A stretch of 64,000 nucleotides of DNA from Paramoeba atlantica (GCA_977017575.1 CDRNVI010000044.1:682001-746000), one strand, 5' to 3'; counted from the first letter of the stretch, positions 28,601-38,464 are shown. Notes: generated from the letters alone by a model not told the origin. Numbers and translations: made by a program.

Positions 28601-30409
28601 TCACGATTTCCAGAATACCGAATGTTGCACCATGCATTCTCCCATCTTCTCAGCCATTCTTATTTCCAATAGTAGAGCGGACATTGATTTAGAATTCGAA
28701 TCGTTTAGCAAAGACGTATCCTCCTGGAATGATACGTGTGAAGCAGAAACGAATCGATTAGCATTTATCTTGCGATTTATGAGTGTCTCCTGGTTTTGTG
28801 GCGTATGACTTGGCCGCCACTGCGTCAAGCTTTGTAGACTTACCCTTTTAGACGAGTTGCAATCGCTTTGAATAGAAATTGTCGAAGCTAATAGCGTACA
28901 AAAGGGATGAGAGATATTTGACTGCAACATCGACTCAGCACTTTCTAAAAGAATCTGCCCTCGTAGGAGTACTATTTCTTTGTTCCCTGGTGTCCTGCTT
29001 GGGACATATTTTTTCGTAGGAACAATACAACGAATCCAGCACCTTGTGGCGTGCAGAGCGGGCGATAAACCAAGCTTTGAAAGCGCAATAGAAAAAGTCG
29101 ATTCAGCTTGACACTCAACTGTGCCGCATAAGACGCAACCGTACCAGTCTACAACTTTAATTTCGATTCCTGAGTCAGAAGGTATTGGCAACACACGGGT
29201 TGATTCTCCATGTGTTGAGCCATTAATTCCCTTACCAGTGGTCTGATCACCGAAAACCGCCAGAAAGGAGCTTTTCGTAGAGAGAAGCCGTTCATATTTC
29301 GCGCTCAAGGAAAACTCTCTTTGATACATTCGGTAAGATGCCTGATCATCTTTTACGCTTGATTGTAATATTAATTGTCTTTCTTCTCCCTCAGGCCCAA
29401 GCCGTGTCTGTGCGACTGTGTCAATCCACGTGTCCGTGACTGAACAATTGACCCTTGAATTCGTGGAAAGAGGTATAGAGTTCGTTTTCTCTGAAATGAA
29501 TCCATCAGCAATCGGGTCCACTATGAGCTCAACAGCGGAAAAGTGAGATGAGCGAATATTTTCGACGTGTCGAGAGCGACGCGGCGTAGTAGGCGATTTC
29601 ACGGGGATGCCGTTTTGCTTTAAAGCAAATATATTAAAAGTATCCACGGTAATGTCAAGTTTCTTGTCGTGATGAACAACAGGTCTTTCAGTGTCCGAAA
29701 ATTCACTTTCTTCAATTTCATCCGTATATGCTGTGGCAGCGCACGTATCACGAGGCCTGTATCCCGATTCATCTTCACTAGAAAAAGAGCCGTCTGAGAC
29801 CTCATCATCTGAAGGGCCATGTGCAATTCGCCCCGATTCTTGCTGGTGCTGAAACGCGTTCGCTGGTTGAATGCGGCGTAGCAAGTTCCTAGCCCAAGGC
29901 GGATGCGCAGACCGAGGACCAAAATGCGGAGTTGGAAGCGAAAATTCGCCACACAAATTCGGATTGCTCTCCCGTTCATTGCCTATGAAATCGAGAGCGA
30001 TAGGAGAAGGCCGATGTTGAGACACCTTCTGCACTTCCTGATGTACACCTTTTTCCCACGCCGAAAAATATTTCAAGAAATCATCTGGAGTTAATGCTTC
30101 TTTTCCCGAGTTCTTGGATTTAGCTTTTCTCTGATCGAATGTTTCAGGAGAGAAAGTAGCCTGCCTTTCATTTCCAGTATCTTTTCCAGCAGTAAACCCT
30201 GCCTTTTTTAAGTTAATTGCGTCTTCTTTTGTTGTGGGTGTGGAATTTGATACAAAAATATTTCCGCGTTCGCTCATCCTGTTGATGAATGCGTGCGCAG
30301 TTTCTTCAGAGCCCACCTTGTGCTCATAGTACACAATCTCATCCTCCGTAGAACTCACCTCACTATCGTGCTCCCACACTGTAGCAGGACATTGTGCTAC
30401 ACGAATCAT
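28601..30409 (-). CDS. Large hypothetical protein, Ser-rich
   Basis: 602 residues from MIRVAQCPATVWEHDSEVSS. The first 270 residues are charged, serine-rich and probably disordered (for example SDDEVSDGSFSSEDESGYRP). The C-terminal 250 residues look folded (IEIKVVDWYGCVLCGTVECQ, then LHATRCWIRCIVPTKKYVP), with several cysteines. No family recognised. The open frame extends upstream to 30760 through a composite repeat and a minisatellite, but that part is repeat translation. An acceptor-like TTTATTTTCAG 15 nt before 30409 fixes the start there. Confidence 0.7.
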   Translation of the reverse strand: MIRVAQCPATVWEHDSEVSSTEDEIVYYEHKVGSEETAHAFINRMSERGNIFVSNSTPTTKEDAINLKKAGFTAGKDTGNERQATFSPETFDQRKAKSKNSGKEALTPDDFLKYFSAWEKGVHQEVQKVSQHRPSPIALDFIGNERESNPNLCGEFSLPTPHFGPRSAHPPWARNLLRRIQPANAFQHQQESGRIAHGPSDDEVSDGSFSSEDESGYRPRDTCAATAYTDEIEESEFSDTERPVVHHDKKLDITVDTFNIFALKQNGIPVKSPTTPRRSRHVENIRSSHFSAVELIVDPIADGFISEKTNSIPLSTNSRVNCSVTDTWIDTVAQTRLGPEGEERQLILQSSVKDDQASYRMYQREFSLSAKYERLLSTKSSFLAVFGDQTTGKGINGSTHGESTRVLPIPSDSGIEIKVVDWYGCVLCGTVECQAESTFSIALSKLGLSPALHATRCWIRCIVPTKKYVPSRTPGNKEIVLLRGQILLESAESMLQSNISHPFCTLLASTISIQSDCNSSKRVSLQSLTQWRPSHTPQNQETLINRKINANRFVSASHVSFQEDTSLLNDSNSKSMSALLLEIRMAEKMGECMVQHSVFWKS

Positions 30410-30426
30410 ATTTGATCCAATAACAC

Positions 30427-30441
30427 CTGAAAATAAATATT
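30427..30441 (-). promoter_or_regulatory. Probable spliced-leader acceptor site
   Basis: On the coding strand ATATTTATTTTCAG ends 17 nt before the ATG at 30409. It has the AG-after-pyrimidine form of a kinetoplastid trans-splice acceptor and is the best example in the window. It lies between the gene and an R2 repeat, so mRNA of this gene would exclude the repeats. Confidence 0.5.
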
Positions 30442-30451
30442 TGCTGTACGA

Positions 30452-30528
30452 TTGCGGTGGTTGTATAACTACCGCTCTACCTTCGATTATTGAAAAAAAA
30501 GTGAACAAAAACAGTGAAAATATAATGT
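30452..30528 (+). repeat. Composite repeat R2, 5' part
   Basis: ATTGCGGTGGTTGTATAACT, ACCGCTCTAC and GTGAACAAAAACAGTGAAAA match the first third of R2 at 9240 almost exactly. It ends where a G-rich run and the minisatellite begin. Confidence 0.75.
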
Positions 30529-30566
30529 AGGTCCATGGGGGGGGTCCAGGGAGGGCGCCACTCGCA

Positions 30567-30740
30567 CACTGATAATGCATAAAACTCGCACACTGATAAC
30601 GCATAAAACTCGCACACTGATAATGCATATTGGCACACTGATAATGCATATTAGCACACTGACAATGCATATAGGCACACTGATAATGCATTAAAACTCG
30701 CACACTGATAATGCATAAAACTCGCACACTGATAATGCAT
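30567..30740. repeat. Minisatellite of 21-24 bp units
   Basis: Eight tandem units built on GCACACTGATAATGCATA, either with an ACTC prefix (24 bp) or without it (21 bp), and with single-base variants. All units are in phase with codons, so the frame stays open through them by chance of unit length. It lies between two R2 copies, upstream of the gene starting at 30409. Confidence 0.9.
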
Positions 30741-30914
30741 ATTTTGAGCAAGCCCTTCAAAAAAAATTGAGCCCTTCAAAAAAATTGGAGAAAGGCCCTT
30801 GAAAAAAAAATCTAGAAAACAAGGCGGAAGCCAATACCTTGTTTACCCGTCTGCAAGATAACAACGTCTGACGTTAGTGGGAAGCTATTTGCTAAGCCCA
30901 ACAATTCCACCATA

Positions 30915-31190
30915 CCCAAAAAAACAGTGAAAATATAAAGCGGAACACAGTAATATAATAGAAGAGAAAAATATAAAGGGGGGTCCCGGTGGTCTAAAAT
31001 TGAAAAAAATTGGGGGGGCATGAGGGGGTCCAGGGGGGGGGGCAGGGGGGGGTCATACGTCGTTTTTTGAAATTTTCAAAATCTTGATTTTCGAAATCGA
31101 GCGCAGGGAAGTGGTAGAATAGGCCGCGGCGATGACTTTCCACCCCCCCCATCTGGGGGTACCCCCCCTGGTACGCGCCGGAGGGGTTCG
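30915..31190 (+). repeat. Composite repeat R2, 3' part
   Basis: Matches 9310-9585: AACAGTGAAAATATAAAG, GGGGGTCCCGGTGGTCTAAA, G-rich run, GAAATCGAGCGCAGGGAAGT, GGTAGAATAGGCCGCGGCGA and GGTACGCGCCGGA. The divergence is modest. Spacer to 31470 shows nothing except a short CTAAAACGTGTTTTAG palindrome near 31285. Confidence 0.75.
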
Positions 31191-31477
31191 ACAAGGTCAA
31201 AAATTCCGAAATTTTTGGGATGACCAAAAAAAGTGTTTTGACCCCCAAAAAAAGCAAAAATATTATTTTTCCAAAATCGACTCCTAAAACGTGTTTTAGG
31301 AGTTTGGGACCCCAGCTACCATTCTGCGACGTTTTTTTCGACAGATTCGCCTCCTGACCCTACTGGTAAGGCATCAAAAACGGCCCAAATTCGGGTTAAA
31401 ATTTCGCAAGTTTTGGCGAAAGATAGAGCTTTTTCACCCAAAAAACTAGATTATTCATGATTTTCTGGCGATTTTCC

Positions 31478-31586
31478 TTTTTTAGGCTCTTCGTTATGCG
31501 CGGTGGTAGTTTTCAACGTGAAGCGCGCAGCATGAGTGACTTCTAAGTTGAAAACAACCACCGCGTATAAGGAAAAGCCTAAAAAA
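31478..31586. repeat. R1 foldback element, copy C
   Basis: Hairpin with arms TTTTTAGGCTCTTCGTTATG and the reverse complement CATA-AGGAAAAGCCTAAAAA region, with inner GGTGGTAGTTTTCAAC and GTTGAAAACAACCACCGC. It is followed by GTGAACAAAAGTGAACAAAA, the motif that also follows R2's mini-hairpin, so R1 and R2 may share a module. The remainder to 32117 shows no gene. Confidence 0.8.
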
Positions 31587-32117
31587 GAAAAATTGAAAAA
31601 AAGTGAACAAAAGTGAACAAAAATAGTGAAAATATATTTTAACCCTTTAAAATCGGTTACGAGGTGCGTTTCTTCAAATTGTGATGCACATATTGAAAGT
31701 GCACATTCGTCAGGGTATTCGTGACACATAAAAGTGTAGCATAGGAGATAAAATGTGGTCAAAGGAAGACAGATTGTGAAATAAAAAGTTCAGCCTACTG
31801 CGGGATAAATACTTCGTAGTGCCACGCTTACTGCAAGATGAAAAAAAAGAGTAGTGATTGAAAGACAAGTATTTAGGAAAATGGCAAGGAGCGTGAGACA
31901 GGACAATGAAAGCGAGATCAAGAAACTATCCAATAAATCAATCACTGAATCAATTTTTAGTATTTTTTTTAGTATATAGAATTTCTATAATAGAAAGTCG
32001 GAATTCATACATCAGTAATAGCTAAATCAATTCAGTTTTACAAAAACTCCAAAAGCTGTTTTAGCTCGTGTAACTATTCCGAGGTTAGGTCCAGATAGAA
32101 AGTAGAAGCGGCCTTTT

Positions 32118-33134
32118 CTAGTACGAGCACTTCTGTATCATTGCGGACAGGATAGATAACAACTGATAAAATTCTAGAATGTCTTCTACTTCTTTCACGT
32201 ATTTTTGTACTACAACGTTTGTTCGGTCGGAAAACAGTTCTGACGGGCGTGCTCTTTCAAGGAACGACTTCGCTTCTACCAGAGAACTTAAGTGAGGATT
32301 CTCATTCGTGGTACCTTCATCATTCGATCCTATGGCCGAAATATGATGATCATTTTTCATTGTGCGTCGGAGTTTAAGAAATAATGTCCAGAGGTCCACA
32401 TAAATTGATGACGAAGCGACGGGTTCGACGTATTTGGCTTTAGAAAATATTTCATCTGAAAATGAATCTTCTTGCATGACATTATCGGAAACCGCATCAT
32501 TAGAGTGTAAAGCAGGATATTCACGTACGAGTAGACCATCTCTTCGCTGCTTACACGGTTGAGCTAGTGCACTTGGAAACGCATTACACGGTGAAAAACA
32601 GGGCTCCAAGATAAAGATTTCTAGCAGAACTGTTGATAAGTGCCCCTTTGTTATCGGTAAAACTCGCAACATATAGTTTTCACGTGTTTGTAATCCAATA
32701 TTTCGACTTCCGCAGAGTCGTGTTGCTTGAAGTGGATCGTGACAAATAGATCTGGAACGAAGCACATCCTTAACAACTTTCTTGTGTTGCTCGGGAGAAC
32801 AACATTGTTGGCATTCAAAATTATGTTCATGTGCATTTGCTTCTTTGCCTGATCTGGGTGACAAGGAAGTATTCGAAAGTTGAACGTCATTAAAATTAGT
32901 AAAATCTGGATTCTGACATACATGGTTACAATCCATGCATTCTTCGACTGTTCTGCGCCTCCGTACGGCGACTGAAATATCGTTTTTACATTGAGACAAT
33001 GCATTTTTCTTGTATTTGAGGGCTCGGTGCTGGTGCGCACAACACTTCTGTTTCAAATTAATAAGATCCCTTGAGGGATCTCCCGTTGAGTCAAAATAAC
33101 TTTGGGAACGTAGAGCACTTGGGGTACGCTTCAT
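32118..33134 (-). CDS. Hypothetical protein, Cys-rich
   Basis: 338 residues from MKRTPSALRSQSYFDSTGDP. A cluster of cysteines lies in the first 120 residues (KCCAHQHRALKYKKNALSQC, ECMDCNHVCQ, FECQQCCSPEQHKK) and could bind metal, but the spacing fits no family I know. The C-terminal 90 residues are helical (IYVDLWTLFLKLRRTMKND). The open frame continues upstream without an ATG. A pyrimidine-rich tract ending CCTCTGTTTGAG about 60 nt before 33134 supports this start. Function unknown. Confidence 0.6.
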   Translation of the reverse strand: MKRTPSALRSQSYFDSTGDPSRDLINLKQKCCAHQHRALKYKKNALSQCKNDISVAVRRRRTVEECMDCNHVCQNPDFTNFNDVQLSNTSLSPRSGKEANAHEHNFECQQCCSPEQHKKVVKDVLRSRSICHDPLQATRLCGSRNIGLQTRENYMLRVLPITKGHLSTVLLEIFILEPCFSPCNAFPSALAQPCKQRRDGLLVREYPALHSNDAVSDNVMQEDSFSDEIFSKAKYVEPVASSSIYVDLWTLFLKLRRTMKNDHHISAIGSNDEGTTNENPHLSSLVEAKSFLERARPSELFSDRTNVVVQKYVKEVEDILEFYQLLSILSAMIQKCSY

Positions 33135-33701
33135 AGCATGTGATAGATGTGCATTGTTTACGGATATAGAGATTGTCGAGTCGAGCGATGCACTCAAACA
33201 GAGGTTGCAAAATCAAGCGGATGTAAAAAACAAACTCCAAACTCTACAGAACACTAGTTCAACTGCATCGCAATCTGGATAATTGGGGAAAATCGTATCA
33301 ATAAAAACAAAAATATGTGGAAATAAATGGTTTATATTTTTACCAATATATTTTCCTGCCTTAAACGCGAGTAGAAAAAAACGCATCTTGAACCCCACCA
33401 AGGTTCCTGTACCCAGGGTTTCTTTTCTCTTCCACACACGACCATTCAATTTTAAACTAAAAAAGGGAAACAAAAGATTCGTTTCTTTAGAAAAAGATGA
33501 CGAAAAAAGTGACGGTCAACTAGCAGGAGGATGACCTAAGACAGATAACTAGGAGGGATAGTCGATGACTAGAGGGACAAAAAGTGACAGAACTAGATGG
33601 ATGACGTGCGACAGATAACTCGGGGAGGGGTACATTACTACTGTAGCTAAGCTTCTTTTCCGAAAAACAGGCATGCCAATCGCTTATTTATTTCACAACC
33701 C
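33135..33701. other. Intergenic spacer with loose repeats
   Basis: Two copies of GACAGATAACT(A/C)GG lie near 33540 and 33610 in a stretch rich in GATGAC words. Otherwise nothing was seen. Confidence 0.4.
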
Positions 33702-34682
33702 TTAAACATTTTTTAATTCACTAATAATTTTTCTGTAGAATTTACTTCTTCTCTGCAGGTTCAGTCTCATGCCTGCGTCAGCATGGTCCAAAAGACACTT
33801 GAAGGAAGAATGTGCGACTAGTGATATTTTCTTATTGGCTGGAGATGCACCTTGAAATGGTGAAATTACGACACATCTGTTGATTTGCAAGGGGGTACAA
33901 AATCCGAAGGTGCCTCGAACCGTAAGTTGTAAGTGACCACGTGATGATAGGATGAGACCTGTATGCCGAAACCCACACTGTACGGCGAGGGATGTCAAAA
34001 GGTGAGCGGCCTGTAAATTTCTGCACGTCAAATGTAGAATCATCGGTTCGAATTTGAGCTCCAAAGTCCCAGTGGTAATGTAACTTGGCCACGCTTTTCG
34101 AATAAGTTGTGTAAAAAAAGTAGACTGCTTCTCCCCATGATCTGGACTGGAATGTCCGAAGCGTGGTATGTGAGAAAATAGAATATCATGTGTTGACATT
34201 TTCGTTTGCGAAAGATCATCTTCTTTACAAACATCTGCTTCGATGGATTCCGCTTTCAAAGATGACCCGGTTGGCTGCGGAACGGGGCATGTATGGCGAC
34301 ACCAAGTTATACCGAGACCACGTCCTCGCTTCCTACATTGATTTGAAAGTTTGTTGGACCGTTCTGTAAATGGCTCGTCAGCCAAATTTTCCTCTGGAAC
34401 ATCTTTATGAAAAAATGCAATTCGTCCACTACATGAGGACGTTGTAATATAGTCATTATAAGAGTTGAGTGTTGCAATAATCTCTTGAATTTCTTCGTCA
34501 ACATTGCCCTTGTTGCTGCTATCTATACCAAGCTGAAGATCAATCAAGACATTTCTTTTAACCGCATCAAAGTTCGCATCAACATAATTGGCCCAGTGGA
34601 ATCTTGCACATTTCTGCGCCGTAAGCCGCCTTGAGCACAGATTTATCGAGGTCAAGATAAGTGTATTACGGTAGAATACCAT
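33702..34682 (-). CDS. TYW3: tRNA wybutosine-synthesizing protein TYW3
   Basis: Methyltransferase-type enzyme of wybutosine formation at position 37 of tRNA-Phe; 326 residues. The family signature is clear: LGIDSSNKGNVDEEI near 51-65 and YITTSSCSGRIAFF near 78-90. The C-terminal half shows LELKFEPMILHLTCRNLQA, HLLTSLAVQCGFRHTGLIL and the following strand HLQLTVRGTFGF. A non-conserved insert of about 70 residues (roughly 105-190) separates the halves. Start is the first ATG. A long pyrimidine tract on the coding strand lies about 220-320 nt upstream and may direct processing. Confidence 0.9.
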   Translation of the reverse strand: MVFYRNTLILTSINLCSRRLTAQKCARFHWANYVDANFDAVKRNVLIDLQLGIDSSNKGNVDEEIQEIIATLNSYNDYITTSSCSGRIAFFHKDVPEENLADEPFTERSNKLSNQCRKRGRGLGITWCRHTCPVPQPTGSSLKAESIEADVCKEDDLSQTKMSTHDILFSHIPRFGHSSPDHGEKQSTFFTQLIRKAWPSYITTGTLELKFEPMILHLTCRNLQAAHLLTSLAVQCGFRHTGLILSSRGHLQLTVRGTFGFCTPLQINRCVVISPFQGASPANKKISLVAHSSFKCLLDHADAGMRLNLQRRSKFYRKIISELKNV

Positions 34683-35194
34683 AATAAAGTATAGCAGGGT
34701 TCGCGGAAACTTTTTTTATAGTAAAAAAAAGTTTTTTTCAGTGGATGAAAGTTACTTTAAAGTACTTTTTATACTTTTTTTACTATAAAACTTTCACAAT
34801 TTCACTTTTACTATAAAACTTTCAAAAACTTTTTTTCCGTTTACCCAAAAATTCGGTAGAGTAGTACTGCCATGACCTTTTCTTTGTTCGAACTTCAGGT
34901 TACCTGTTATTGCAGGGGAATTGAAAGCGAAGGAAGGCGAAAGGGAAGATGGGTGGAAGGGAAGTCTGTGTGAAGGGGGTGAAGAGGGTGAAAGGGAATG
35001 AAGGATCTCGCATTACGCGAATAGGTACTTTTCCATTGAGTAAGTTGACAGTAAGAAAAAAATGTGCGTAAAGAAGGATAGTAAAAATGCTACTAAACAG
35101 TGCAATTGATTCGCGAAATGCAGTAAAAATCAAAAAAATACGTTATATCAGCCCAAATGCAAAATTGAATACAAAACATTCGAACACCGAGAGT
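34683..35194. other. Spacer: AT inverted repeats and a purine/pyrimidine tract
   Basis: 34700-34830 holds repeated TACTATAAAACTTTCA words and their inverses (TTTTATAGTAAAAAAAAG), able to form several AT-rich hairpins. 34918-35010 is almost pure purine on the plus strand (GAAAGCGAAGGAAGGCGAAA and onward), i.e. a 90-nt pyrimidine tract on the coding strand of TYW3. On that strand the first AG downstream is in AATAACAGG. Confidence 0.55.
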
Positions 35195-36480
35195 CTCATG
35201 GCGATGGGCCTGTAGGACAAGTGGTGCCCCGCCGGGGAGTCCGGTTTGGTGAATAGTTTTAAAGACGCCCCCGTGAGCAGTTCCCTCATTGAGGGGGGGA
35301 GGGAGTTGGTCATTATCCCGTGGATTATCCACGTGATACAGTCGCGGGGTCCATCTTCCATGAGGACTGGGACAAGCGGTTCCTTGGTCCATCCCGTAGG
35401 TCCGGGGGCGCGGATAGGGGCCAGGCTATGGGCCTTCCTGGCCACATCGGCGGGGGAGGGTAGGGTTCCGTGTCGGTCCCTATTGTACCTGAATTGCCCC
35501 GCAGTGTAGGGCCCGCCTGTGGGGTGTAGACGTTTTGCCTGTTCTAGGGCCGCCGTGGGGTTGGCCGGAGGATTGAGGGGCGCCTCCATCGTTTTGGCCG
35601 CCCTGGAGAAGCAACCCGCCCTGCACAATTCCTCGACCCGTTTTTTGACAGACCACGGGGGGCCGTTGGCCTGACTCGGGGATGGAGCCAAGGTCTCCGA
35701 ACCCTCTAAATGGGCACGCATTCTAAGTTCGCGCGCTAGCTGGCGTTGCGACAGCTTGTCCTCGGGAAGAAAAAGGAAACGTTTAACGGCGAGGAGGAGG
35801 TTCCAGGCTATCTCGACCTTGCCCTCCACTGACTTGTTAATAAAATCATGGCATACACCGGCATTGTATTCCTTCCAAGCCGGGTATTGGAGTGCGTACA
35901 GTTTACGTAAGGACCCCCTCCCAAGGAGCTCTGCTAAATTTTCGGGGGAAGGGGCTTGTCCACGCTCCTCAACTGGAGCGCCCTGAGTTGTTGCGGTGGA
36001 TTGCTTGTTTCGCGTGGTGGAAGACACCCCCCCACCTCCGATGTCCCCCCCTATCCCGTCGTTTTGGGCACATTGGCGGCCGCCGCGATGTGCTCGATCA
36101 GGGTCCCGTGAGAGTGCGGGGTTGGCCCCCCATTGCAATGGGATTTGGAATACGGGCCCGCTCTGAGGCTACCAGCCTCGGCGCAATCCTCGCTGGCGTC
36201 CGGCATGCCCCCCCCAGAACAGGGGATGTGGTCTTAGGGCCCGATGAAAAGCTGTGGGGTGTCGGGATGGGCCCCCCATTACCATGGGATTTTGGATACG
36301 GGCCCGCTCTGAGGCTACCAGCCTCGGCGTAATCCTCGCTGGCATCCGTCATGGGGTTGCTGTCCGCGGGGCCGGAGGATTTAGGCGTTGTATTCTTCCG
36401 TTTTGCGCGACGTGGTCCCGGGTTGGCTTCGATGCACCCTCTGCGGAGGTTACACCGGACTAACTCGGCCGACCACCCCG
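35195..36480 (-). mobile_element. Non-LTR (LINE) fragment, 5' portion into the RT domain
   Basis: GC-rich, unlike its surroundings. A minus-strand frame from 36138 encodes the region before and at the start of a LINE reverse transcriptase: APIRAPGPTGWTKEPLVPVL, IIHGIMTNSLPPSMRELL and LFTKPDSPAGHHLSYRPIAM, the typical GxxGWTxE...KPD...RPI order. The similarity ends after RPIAM at about 35200, so most of the RT domain and the 3' end are lost. This is opposite to the usual 5' truncation. Upstream of 36138 the frame is broken by a local duplication. It is on the host-gene strand. A 3' fragment of a similar element lies at 62200. Confidence 0.7.
36118..36353. repeat. 145-bp offset duplication inside the LINE 5' region
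   Basis: Two direct copies of about 90 bp, starting near 36118 and 36263, share GGGCCCGCTCTGAGGCTACC and AATCCTCGCTGGC with a few changes. The tandem arrangement resembles duplicated 5' promoter or UTR units of LINEs. Confidence 0.7.
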
Positions 36481-37240
36481 AGTCAGCTATCAGTCCCTCC
36501 GTCAGTCCTTGGGATCTTTCTCTATAATATTGAAGACTGCCTTGATTTTGTAAAGACTGCAGATTAAATCCATTTCCGATCTATACTTAGTATAGATGGT
36601 TTTGAAATAGTATTTACTTCAGATAGTCGATTTTTTTTTATCTAGAATTTGGTTTGGTATCTAGAAAATCATTGCTTGATTTTAGGACATGCTCATCGGG
36701 ATGTTGGCTGGTTACGATTCTTCGTAAAAGATGTTCGGTAGTACTGGCTTGTATCAATTTCACATACTACTCTTTCTGGTGGCTAACCCATAACCTATCG
36801 TAGCATAATCTCGAAGTTTCTTTTCCAGTGTTTATAATTCGCATAATTTTACACAGTAAGAGATACACTCATGCCTACACTACTAGCACACATTACCAGC
36901 GCAACGGTGATATTTAATCAATACCTGAATACAAAGAAAATCAAAACATTCGAAAGGCTTTTTTTCTGACTGTAACAGTACGATAGAAAGTATGATAAAA
37001 CAATATGATTTGTAAGCGCAAGAGATGGCAGTAAGATATAACAGTGTAGCTTTCCAGTAAATATGTTACGTATGCGTTACCCATAAGGATTCCTTTATGG
37101 ATACCTTAGAAGTACTGCATGTATAACACTCCAAATACTTTCATCGTACAATCACAATAAAATTCACCCTTCTCACGATTGTCTGCATACTGTACCTATA
37201 GTGCCTATACTTTTTTACAGCTTAAAACGTACTCAAGACT
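36481..37240. other. Intergenic spacer, no feature seen
   Basis: About 760 bp of AT-rich sequence without a frame, repeat or RNA gene that I can support. Confidence 0.5.
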
Positions 37241-38128
37241 TCACCACTTTATCACGGGATGGTATTCCCAACCATCGAGTTGATTGCGCATCAAGCGGCA
37301 CATGATCATCGCGTTAGAAAGTAAATGCAATCCTGTCACTTGCCCAGTGAACTGATTGTCTTCAAGATAAAGATATTGTAAGCTAGCAGGGAGCTGTCCT
37401 AAATGAATCCTCCCTGTTAGTTCATTCCTATTCAGGTACAATTTTTCCAGAGCGCTTGGCAGATGTAGGAGGTCGATCGGGCCGTTAAGTTTGTTTTCAC
37501 TGAGATTAAGTGAAATTAGAGATTGCGGCAGAGTCGTTAAGTCAAGGCGCCCAGTAAGACGGTTTCCTCGAAGCCACACAAGACGGAGACGGTCTGGTAG
37601 CAAACTCGTCTCGAACGAACCCTCTATGCGATTTTCTGTCATATCCATCCGCTCCATAGTCGGTGGAGTATCTCCCCAAGACACGTTTCCCTCCAAATTA
37701 AATTTTATACACATAATCTTAGTGACTCGTTCGGCACTATCACAATGCACACCTTGCCAATGGCACCCAGGGTTGAAGGAACTCCAGTTCGCGGGACAGT
37801 TTTCCAGATCCTGAACAAATCGGCTGAGATAATATTCGGCGGGCTGTATCGCAGCCCGTGCTCGTCCTAATCGGGTGCTGGTTACGATAGGCCGCTCCGA
37901 ATCGACGCAGTTACCACGCGGAAATAAAGAGGAAATACACATATCGTATGTCGGTGTTACAAAACAGGACAGAAATTTATGAGAAAACGTTTTACACTGA
38001 TTTGTAAGCGTAATTTGTAATAGACGATTCCTCCAAAGCACGTTAGGTGATTGCATAATATGCTTGTACTGTATACCATTTTGTGAATACACGACTTGTA
38101 AACACGACGTGCGTGTTGGACTATACAT
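37241..38128 (-). CDS. Leucine-rich-repeat protein
   Basis: 295 residues. A plant-type LRR N-cap (CHWQGVHC near 122-129, inside NWSSFNPGCHWQGVHCDS) is followed by about six repeats of 21-24 residues of the form LPxSLxxLxLxxNxLxGxIxL, for example LPQSLISLNLSENKLNGPID and LPSALEKLYLNRNELTGRIH. The C-terminus ends shortly after the last repeat, with no transmembrane anchor or kinase. The N-terminal 80 residues are uncertain: two later Met (residues 25 and 63) could be starts, the latter leaving a short hydrophobic leader. The repeat form matches the LRR protein at 49273. Possible adhesive or intracellular ligand-binding role, by inference only. Confidence 0.8.
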   Translation of the reverse strand: MYSPTRTSCLQVVYSQNGIQYKHIMQSPNVLWRNRLLQITLTNQCKTFSHKFLSCFVTPTYDMCISSLFPRGNCVDSERPIVTSTRLGRARAAIQPAEYYLSRFVQDLENCPANWSSFNPGCHWQGVHCDSAERVTKIMCIKFNLEGNVSWGDTPPTMERMDMTENRIEGSFETSLLPDRLRLVWLRGNRLTGRLDLTTLPQSLISLNLSENKLNGPIDLLHLPSALEKLYLNRNELTGRIHLGQLPASLQYLYLEDNQFTGQVTGLHLLSNAMIMCRLMRNQLDGWEYHPVIKW

Positions 38129-38197
38129 ACTTTTATCATGTATTATTCAGTGTAATAGCATAGTATTTCTTAGATCATGTGTGCTATTTTTCCTATA

Positions 38198-38464
38198 CTA
38201 AACATTTGCGTGCTCAATTTTACACAACGCAGATATGAATTCATAGCTATCAACAGAATCTTCGTCCTCCCATTGGGTTTCCCCTTCCTGAACATGAGTG
38301 GGACGAAAAAATACCTCCGCCGAGTTTGTGGAAGCAATAGAAACGCCTTCTGCTTTATGATTCGGATTTGATGCGTACATTTCGAATTCTAGAAACGAAC
38401 TACCAGGAGATATCGATTTACAATTCGTTGTGACTGCATTCATAGAATCCTTTACAGTGTTCAT
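38198..38464 (-). CDS. Small hypothetical protein
   Basis: An 88-residue frame starting MNTVKDSMNAVTTNCKSISP, with an acidic C-terminal part (EGETQWEDEDSVDSYEF). Non-repetitive composition, host strand, positioned between the LRR and DHHC genes. No family recognised; a chance frame cannot be excluded. The adjoining spacer 38465-38788 holds nothing I can identify. Confidence 0.4.
   Translation of the reverse strand: MNTVKDSMNAVTTNCKSISPGSSFLEFEMYASNPNHKAEGVSIASTNSAEVFFRPTHVQEGETQWEDEDSVDSYEFISALCKIEHANV

Noticed and set aside
30567-30740. CRISPR-like array of short repeats
   Set aside because: Units are directly adjacent without spacers, vary in length (21 and 24 bp), and lie in a eukaryotic context. 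It is a minisatellite.
30410-30760. N-terminal extension of the 28601 gene with Cys-rich repeats
   Set aside because: It is the translation of the minisatellite and R2 repeat; an acceptor-like AG lies downstream of it, just before the ATG at 30409.
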